DNA of 64,000 bases from REEB95 sp963810055 (GTDB lineage: Bacteria; Pseudomonadota; Alphaproteobacteria; ATCC43930; CGMCC-115725), in contig CAWEME010000004.1 of assembly GCA_963810055.1 (NCBI GenBank), forward strand, positions 124,001-188,000, in the 5' to 3' direction. The translations under genes were made by a program, and so were the position numbers. A model generated the notes under the pieces. That model was given only the letters and a program-made list of their open reading frames with translations. It searched no databases and was not told the DNA's origin. Shown here one piece after another: positions 58,612-64,000 of the stretch. Numbering within the stretch: the first letter of the stretch is position 1; every line of letters starts with the position of its first letter.

Positions 58612-59111
58612 AATATCTTCTCCATGTCTGAATCCAAACGGAATTTGTGAGGCGTAGAGATATCTATCAAATAATCATATCCATTTTGAATGTTTATTAT
58701 ATTAAAGCTGTCAATTTTTTTATCATTTACTAAATGATCGCAGTTGAAACTTATAAGGTGTTTGATATTGTTAACGGTCGCAATGGCGACATGACAACAA
58801 TCCCTGTAAATTCTTTGCGAAGTGCTTCTTTTAAATTCAGCATCCATATACTGGCGGCTTAATGATGATGCTTCGTCATTGAGCTCCAGCATAATCGGTT
58901 GAACCCTGTTAATATGGCCTGAAAGCTTATCCTGTCGTTTTTTGTCTTTAGTAGCAAGAATTTCATCTATAACAACTGTTGAAATATATGGTTCGTAAAA
59001 ACCCTCAGTAACGGCCATGAAAAACTTTTCGGCAGTCTCGCGCCAATCAGGACGGTCGGAATGCTCAAGTTGGTTCCAAACCGAGGTTTCAATATAGAGC
59101 TTTTTTTTCAT
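58608..59111 (-). CDS. PIN-domain protein (VapC-like), about 167 aa
   Basis: KKKLYIETSVWNQLEHSDRP (first strand, with Glu where Asp is usual), YISTVVIDEILATKDKKRQD (second acidic residue Glu), RIYRDCCHVAIATVNNIKHL ISFNCDHLVN (third and fourth acids) form a PIN ribonuclease fold. Length fits the longer PIN_3-like group. I prefer ATG 59,111; an in-frame ATG at 59,138 adds nine residues. Neither has a clear ribosome site. Coupled to the 59-aa partner. Confidence 0.75.
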   Translation of the reverse strand: MKKKLYIETSVWNQLEHSDRPDWRETAEKFFMAVTEGFYEPYISTVVIDEILATKDKKRQDKLSGHINRVQPIMLELNDEASSLSRQYMDAEFKRSTSQRIYRDCCHVAIATVNNIKHLISFNCDHLVNDKKIDSFNIINIQNGYDYLIDISTPHKFRLDSDMEKIL

Positions 59112-59176
59112 TGAGTAAAATATAGATTGAAGAGACATTAAAAACTATAAATAAACGATGCATTTATACGGATCTC

Positions 59177-60604
59177 TTACTTCGCCAAATATTCGCTGAT
59201 CGACTTCGCCGCTTCGCGGCCATGGAAAATTGCCCGTACCACCAAAGACGCCCCAATTCCCGCGTCTCCGGCCGCATACACGCCGGGGACCGACGTTTCG
59301 TAGCGTTTGTTGGTTTGAATGTTGCCGCGGTTATCGAAAGCCACCTGGAGCTCATCCAAGAGCTTATTGTGCTCCACATGCAAAAATCCCATAGCGAGCA
59401 ACACCAGGTCAACTTGGAGCGCGGTTTCGGTGTTCGGTTCGACCGACATGGCGGGCGGCTTTCCAGCCGCTAAAGCGCCCCATTTGACTTTGGCGAAATG
59501 CATGGTTTCGACGTTTCCGGCTTTGCCCGTAAATTTTTGGGTCAAAACGTTCCAGTCCCGTGCGCACCCCTCTTCATGCGAACTTGACGTACGCAAAATC
59601 TGGGGCCAGTTCGGCCAGCTTGGGTTAAAGCTTTCGTTCCATTCCATGGGCTTGGGAAGTATCTCGAATTGATACACTTTTTTAGCGCCCTGGCGGTTTG
59701 CCGTTCCCACGCAATCCGAACCCGTGTCGCCGCCGCCGATGACCACGACGTTTTTCCCTTTGGCGGAGATGATTTCGCCGTCGACCGGAAGGCCGGCAAT
59801 AGACCTGTTTGACTGAATAAGATAATCCATTGCGTAGTGGACGCCCCGTAAATCCCGGCCCGGAACGTTTAAGTCCCGCGCGGCGCCCGCTCCCATGGTC
59901 AATAGGACCACGTCGAAGGTACGTTTGAGGTATTTGGCCGACAGATCGTCGCCGATATGCACGCCGGTTTCGAACTCCACGCCTTCGCTGAGAAGTTGCT
60001 CGATGCGGCGGTCGATCACCCATTTTTCAAGCTTGAAATCGGGGATTCCATAACGCAGTATTCCGCCGATGCGGTCGGCCTTTTCAAACACCCTTACCGC
60101 ATGGCCAAGCCGCCTGAGTTCTTGCGCTGCGGCGATCCCCGCCGGGCCGGAGCCGATAATGGCGATTTTTTTGCCGGTTTCAATGCTTGGCGGCCTCGGA
60201 ACGACCCAACCCTGCTTGAAGGCGTTTTCGATAATGGCCAGTTCGATTTGCTTAATGGTCACGGGGCTATCATTGATCGAAAGCGTACACCCCGTTTCGC
60301 ACGGCGCGGGACAAATCCGGCCCGTGATTTCGGGCAAATTGTTGGTCATTTCAAGCCGCCAGTAGGCTTCCTGCCATTTGCCGTTATAAACAAGGTCGTT
60401 CCACTCGGGAATAAGATTATATACCGGGCAACCCATTGCATGACAAAAGGGAATGCCGCAGTCCATGCAGCGCCCGCCTTGCCTGCTGATTTCCTCCTGG
60501 GCGGGAAGCACGATTATTTCCCGATAGTCCTTCAGGCGCTCCGCAATCGGCCGTGTTCCGTAATTGACCCGCTGAAATTCCATGAATCCGGTGATTTTTC
60601 CCAT
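59177..60604 (-). CDS. gltD: Glutamate synthase small subunit, 475 aa
   Basis: Iron-sulfur flavoprotein that feeds NAD(P)H electrons to GltB. N-terminal cluster cysteines in GGRCMDCGIPFCHAMGCPVY N and GRICPAPCETGCTLS; FAD motif IAIIGSGPAGIAAAQELRRL; NAD(P) motif KNVVVIGGGDTGSDCVGTA; end VPGVYAAGDAGIGASLVVRA IFHGREAAKSI. Complete, intact. ATG overlaps the gltB stop by one base (TAATG at 60,606-60,602), ensuring balanced synthesis. Confidence 0.96.
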   Translation of the reverse strand: MGKITGFMEFQRVNYGTRPIAERLKDYREIIVLPAQEEISRQGGRCMDCGIPFCHAMGCPVYNLIPEWNDLVYNGKWQEAYWRLEMTNNLPEITGRICPAPCETGCTLSINDSPVTIKQIELAIIENAFKQGWVVPRPPSIETGKKIAIIGSGPAGIAAAQELRRLGHAVRVFEKADRIGGILRYGIPDFKLEKWVIDRRIEQLLSEGVEFETGVHIGDDLSAKYLKRTFDVVLLTMGAGAARDLNVPGRDLRGVHYAMDYLIQSNRSIAGLPVDGEIISAKGKNVVVIGGGDTGSDCVGTANRQGAKKVYQFEILPKPMEWNESFNPSWPNWPQILRTSSSHEEGCARDWNVLTQKFTGKAGNVETMHFAKVKWGALAAGKPPAMSVEPNTETALQVDLVLLAMGFLHVEHNKLLDELQVAFDNRGNIQTNKRYETSVPGVYAAGDAGIGASLVVRAIFHGREAAKSISEYLAK

Positions 60605-63600
60605 TATTTAAATACCTCCTCGGTCATCGTCAGGACTTCCGCTTCACGCGACTCCTCTTTTTTGATCCGTTCCAAGGCCTGTTTGTAATCGATCGGCATG
60701 ACCTTGACAAATCGAGGATACATTTCCACCCAATCCTTAAGTAGCTGCTTGGCGTATTGGCTCCCGGTATAGGCCACGTGTTTTTCAATGACGCCCAGTA
60801 AAAAATTTTTATCATCCTCCTCGACAACCGGTTCCAAATCCACCATTTCAAGATTGCACCTTGTATCGAAGAGCTGGTTTTCATCGAGCACATAGGCAAT
60901 GCCGCCGCTCATGCCCGCCGCGAAATTAATGCCCGTACGTCCGAGCACAACCACGCGCCCGCCGGTCATGTATTCGCAGCCATGGTCCCCAACGCCTTCC
61001 ACCACGGCCAAAGCGCCGCTATTGCGAACGGCGAAACGCTCACCCGCCATTCCGTGAATGTAAATTTCCCCGCCCGTTGCGCCGAAGAGGTTGACATTAC
61101 CGGTAATAATGTTCGTGTGGGCCCTAAACGTGGCCTCTTTGGCGGGATAGATAACTATCCTGCCGCCCGATAGGCCTTTTCCTACGTAATCGTTAGCATC
61201 GCCTTCAAGCTCCAAGGTAATGCCGGGCGCTAAAAACGCTCCGAAGCTTTGCCCCGCAACTCCCGTGCATTTGATTTTTATAGTGTCGGAAGGCAGGCCT
61301 TTCGACCCGTATTTTTTTGAGACTTCGGCGCTGAGCATGGCCCCAATAGTCCTGTTGCAATTGCGAACGGCAACGCTTATGGCAACGGGCGTTTTTTCTT
61401 CCAACGCTTTTTTCGATTTTTCAATAAGCATCGGATCGATGGACTTGGAAAAATCGTGCGTTTGCTTCGACGTGCAACGAAGCGACCCGCCCTTGGGCAT
61501 GATCGGGGCCGCAAGAATTTTGGAAAAATCCAGGCCTTTGGCCTTCCAATGGTCGATGGCGTCCTTGACGTCGAGTATATCGACCCTACCCACCATTTCG
61601 TCGATGGTGCGAAAACCCAGCGCGGCCATGATTTCGCGAACGTCCTGGGCAACGAACTTCATGAAATTCACCACGTGTTCAGGCTTACCCGGAAATTTTT
61701 TCCTAAGCCTTGGGTCTTGCGTTGCAACGCCAACGGGGCAGGTGTTCAAATGGCATTTGCGCATCATGATACAACCGAGCGTCACCACCGACGCCGTGCC
61801 GAACCCATATTCCTCGGCGCCCAAAAGCGCGGCGACCACCACGTCCCTGCCGGTTTTCATTTGACCGTCGGCTTGCAGGCGGACTTTATCGCGCAGGGAA
61901 TTCATGACCAAAACCTGCTGGGCCTCGGCAAGACCTATTTCCCAAGGTATACCGGCGTATTTAATGGATGAAAGCGGCGAAGCCCCGGTCCCTCCGTCGT
62001 GTCCGCTGATAAGCACCATGTCGGCTTTGCCTTTTACCACTCCGGCCGCAACCGTACCCACACCGGCCTCGGCAACAAGTTTGACGGAAATGCGCGCGTC
62101 GGTGTTCGCGTTCTTAAGGTCGAAGATAAGCTGCGCAAGGTCTTCAATGCTATAGATGTCGTGGTGCGGCGGCGGCGAAATGAGCATCACCCCCGGAGTC
62201 GCAAAGCGGACTTTGGCTATGGTGTCGTCGACCTTGGGACCGGGAAGTTGCCCGCCTTCACCCGGCTTTGCGCCTTGGGCGATTTTAATCTGGAGCTCGC
62301 GGGAATGGACAAGGTAATTGCTATTGACCCCGAACCGCGCGGAGGCGACCTGCTTGACGGCGCTTTTGAGACTATCGCCGTTTGGGAGGGGAATATAACG
62401 GGCCTCGTCTTCGCCGCCTTCGCCCGAATTGCTTGCGGCGCCGAGCCTATTCATGGCGATGGCCAGCGTTTCGTGGGTTTCCTTGCTGATGGAACCAAAG
62501 GACATTGCCGACGTTACGAACCGTTTGACGATGGACCCGACGGGTTCCACTTCGTCAATTGAAACGGGGGCGGCGTGCTTGAATTTAAAAAGCCCCCGCA
62601 GCGTGCATAAGTTTTCCCCGATATCGTTGACAAGGCCGGCATAAGACTTGTAGACCGAAGCGTCGTTTTCCCGCACGGCCTTTTGCAAAAGGGTAATTGC
62701 TTCCGGTGAAAACAAATGGTTCTCCGAAAATTTGCGGTAATTGTAGCTGCCGCCCGAATCAAGGTTTGCCGGTTCTGCCGTCGAAAGCTTAAACGCGCCG
62801 CAGTGCCGCATGAGGGTTTCATGCGCGATTTCCGCTATGCCAATGCCGCCGATCCTCGAAGGCGTACCGGCGAAATATTCCTGTATAAAATCCTCGTTCA
62901 GGCCAACAGCCTCGAATACCTGGGCGCCCTTATAGCTGCGGATCGTTGAAATGCCCATTTTCGACATGACCTTAAGCAGTCCCTTTTTAACCGCGGTAAT
63001 ATAATTTTCAATGGCGGTTTCAAGCGTGAGCGTATTGCTCAACCTTCCCGTTTCCTTTAACCGGGCCAAAATTTCAAATGCAAGATAAGGATTTACCGCC
63101 GAAGCTCCGAATCCCATGAGGGTCGCAAAATGCATGACTTCCCTGGCTTCCCCGGTTTCTATTACAAGCCCGGTAAGCTGGCGTTTTCCCTTTCTAACAA
63201 GGTGATGGTGCACCGAGGAAACCGCCAAGAGCGCCGGGATAGCCGCATTCTCACGATCTACCCCGCGGTCCGATAAAATAATCAGGGAACATCCGGCGTC
63301 GACCTTTGATTCGGCTTCAGCGCGCACCGAATCGATTGCCGCGACCAACCCTTGCGGGCCCTTTGCCGGGTCGAACAAAAGCGATACGACGCAAGCCGTG
63401 AAGCCCCGCGTATCGATGGCGCGAAGTTTGTCCATGTCGTCGTTCGATAAAACAGGATGAGACAATTTGAGCTGCAAGCAATGCTGGGGAGTTTCGTCGA
63501 GCAGATTCCCTTCCCGTCCAACGAAGCTCATGAGCGACATAACAAGGTTCTCGCGGTAGGGATCGATGGGTGGGTTGGTCACCTGAGCGAACATTTGCTT

Positions 63601-64000
63601 GAAATAGTTGTAAAGCATTTGAGGCTTTTCCGAAAGCACAGCCAAAGCCGCGTCATTACCCATTGAGCCAACGGGTTCTTGACTGTTTTCAGCCATTTCA
63701 GTGATGATCATATCAACATCTTCAAGGGTATATCCGAAGATTTTTTGTTCAATGGCCAAATTTTCGGCGTCTACCTTAACGGGGCCCGGCAAACCGAAAA
63801 GCCCCTTAAGTTCGATCTTGTTTTTTTCCAGCCAGCGCCGGTAAGGCTTGTGACGCGAAATCGTAGCTTTGATTTCATTATCGCTTAAAACCCTGCCTTG
63901 TTGCATGTCGACCAGAAGCATTTTCCCGGGCGCGAGCCGTCCTTTTTCAACCACGTCTGCGGCGGGAATATCCAGGACGCCGATTTCCGACGCCAAAACG
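60604..64000 (-). CDS. gltB: Glutamate synthase large subunit, 3' three quarters (runs off right edge)
   Basis: Over 1130 C-terminal residues are present; the N-terminal glutaminase domain with its Cys1 lies beyond 64,000. First text ASEIGVLDIPAADVVEKGRL APGKMLLVD closes the amidotransferase part. The FMN barrel has ISGHDGGTGASPLSSIKYAG IPWEIGLAEAQQ. The [3Fe-4S] cysteines are in LGCIMMRKCHLNTCPVGVAT Q. The C-terminal beta-helix has GDANDYVGKGLSGGRIVIYP and GMAGERFAVRNSGALAVVEG VGDHGCEYMTGGRVVVLG. No frameshift in 3.4 kb, unlike the left-hand piece. Makes two glutamates from glutamine and 2-oxoglutarate. Confidence 0.96.
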   Translation of the reverse strand, partial: VLASEIGVLDIPAADVVEKGRLAPGKMLLVDMQQGRVLSDNEIKATISRHKPYRRWLEKNKIELKGLFGLPGPVKVDAENLAIEQKIFGYTLEDVDMIITEMAENSQEPVGSMGNDAALAVLSEKPQMLYNYFKQMFAQVTNPPIDPYRENLVMSLMSFVGREGNLLDETPQHCLQLKLSHPVLSNDDMDKLRAIDTRGFTACVVSLLFDPAKGPQGLVAAIDSVRAEAESKVDAGCSLIILSDRGVDRENAAIPALLAVSSVHHHLVRKGKRQLTGLVIETGEAREVMHFATLMGFGASAVNPYLAFEILARLKETGRLSNTLTLETAIENYITAVKKGLLKVMSKMGISTIRSYKGAQVFEAVGLNEDFIQEYFAGTPSRIGGIGIAEIAHETLMRHCGAFKLSTAEPANLDSGGSYNYRKFSENHLFSPEAITLLQKAVRENDASVYKSYAGLVNDIGENLCTLRGLFKFKHAAPVSIDEVEPVGSIVKRFVTSAMSFGSISKETHETLAIAMNRLGAASNSGEGGEDEARYIPLPNGDSLKSAVKQVASARFGVNSNYLVHSRELQIKIAQGAKPGEGGQLPGPKVDDTIAKVRFATPGVMLISPPPHHDIYSIEDLAQLIFDLKNANTDARISVKLVAEAGVGTVAAGVVKGKADMVLISGHDGGTGASPLSSIKYAGIPWEIGLAEAQQVLVMNSLRDKVRLQADGQMKTGRDVVVAALLGAEEYGFGTASVVTLGCIMMRKCHLNTCPVGVATQDPRLRKKFPGKPEHVVNFMKFVAQDVREIMAALGFRTIDEMVGRVDILDVKDAIDHWKAKGLDFSKILAAPIMPKGGSLRCTSKQTHDFSKSIDPMLIEKSKKALEEKTPVAISVAVRNCNRTIGAMLSAEVSKKYGSKGLPSDTIKIKCTGVAGQSFGAFLAPGITLELEGDANDYVGKGLSGGRIVIYPAKEATFRAHTNIITGNVNLFGATGGEIYIHGMAGERFAVRNSGALAVVEGVGDHGCEYMTGGRVVVLGRTGINFAAGMSGGIAYVLDENQLFDTRCNLEMVDLEPVVEEDDKNFLLGVIEKHVAYTGSQYAKQLLKDWVEMYPRFVKVMPIDYKQALERIKKEESREAEVLTMTEEVFK

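Noticed and set aside
1..64000. CRISPR arrays, prophage genes, integrase-attachment sites and rRNA
   Set aside because: No regularly spaced repeats, phage structural genes, integrases or rRNA sequences were seen. The tRNA-Gln has no duplicated 3' end nearby.

Overview
The window is two unrelated pieces of DNA joined near position 52,810. Bases 1 to about 52,810 are GC-rich and alphaproteobacterial, most like an uncultured Rhodospirillales-type organism. The markers are TrcR (DUF1013), DUF1192, a zinc-free ribosomal protein L31, a TipN-like polarity protein, the tkt-gap-fba-thiE order, epmA divergent from efp, and propionyl-CoA synthetase. Bases from about 52,810 to 64,000 have lower GC and are very AT-rich from 54.8 to 59.1 kb. 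They encode an iron-sulfur/folate cluster, secreted proteins and gltBD of another, anaerobe-like bacterium. At the joint, an MFS transporter that has lost its N-terminus faces a glutamate-synthase-like protein that has lost its C-terminus, so an assembly chimera is the best explanation.

Layout of the first piece. Positions 1-5.8 kb hold a TRAP transporter (dctM-dctQ-dctP), a UbiD-type decarboxylase, a divergent amidohydrolase-type decarboxylase and an MFS permease, together resembling an aromatic-acid uptake and decarboxylation set. 5.9-9.5 kb: DoxX-like protein, OpgC-like acyltransferase, PHB-depolymerase-like esterase and a quinone reductase, then tRNA-Gln(TTG). 9.8-14.9 kb: central carbon operon tkt-gap-(small unknown)-fba-thiE. 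15-19 kb: a TonB-like protein, a SeqA-N/RAMA-like DNA-binding protein preceded by a tandem palindrome, epmA, efp and suhB. 19.2-27.1 kb: an envelope module (OmpA-like, MotA/TolQ-like and OmpA/MotB-like proteins), rpmE, hsp20 and a 1031-residue TipN-like coiled-coil protein. 27.2-35.5 kb: hydrolase, O-acylhomoserine sulfhydrylase, 3-hydroxybutyrate dehydrogenase, DUF1192, quinone reductase, trcR, an AT-rich orphan gene and prpE.

Positions 35.6-38 kb hold an acyl-CoA ligase broken by an IS110/IS1111-type element with subterminal inverted repeats and a long 3' non-coding end of the kind that carries a guide RNA in this family. 38-52.8 kb is a second catabolic block: a luciferase-like monooxygenase coupled to an alpha/beta hydrolase, an orphan solute-binding protein, a molybdenum hydroxylase (M-S-L subunits), a complete Liv-type ABC importer, a Gfo/Idh/MocA oxidoreductase, a GlcG/HbpS-like protein and an OFA-type MFS permease.

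The second piece (52.8-64 kb) carries, on the minus strand, mvhD-like, metF and a ferredoxin-containing glutamate-synthase-like gene. A plus-strand AT-rich stretch follows, with a lipoprotein, a clan GH-A-like secreted glycosidase and another small secreted protein. Then come remnants of toxin-antitoxin genes, a PIN-domain pair, and gltD-gltB (gltB runs off the right edge).

At least 22 single-base frameshifts interrupt otherwise well-conserved genes. They cluster at 0-2 kb and 46-52.8 kb, several lie in homopolymers, and none is apparent in the long genes right of the joint. They read mainly as sequence errors rather than gene decay, so the affected genes are annotated over their full reconstructed span. 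All assignments come from reading the sequence and family knowledge; no database search was run.
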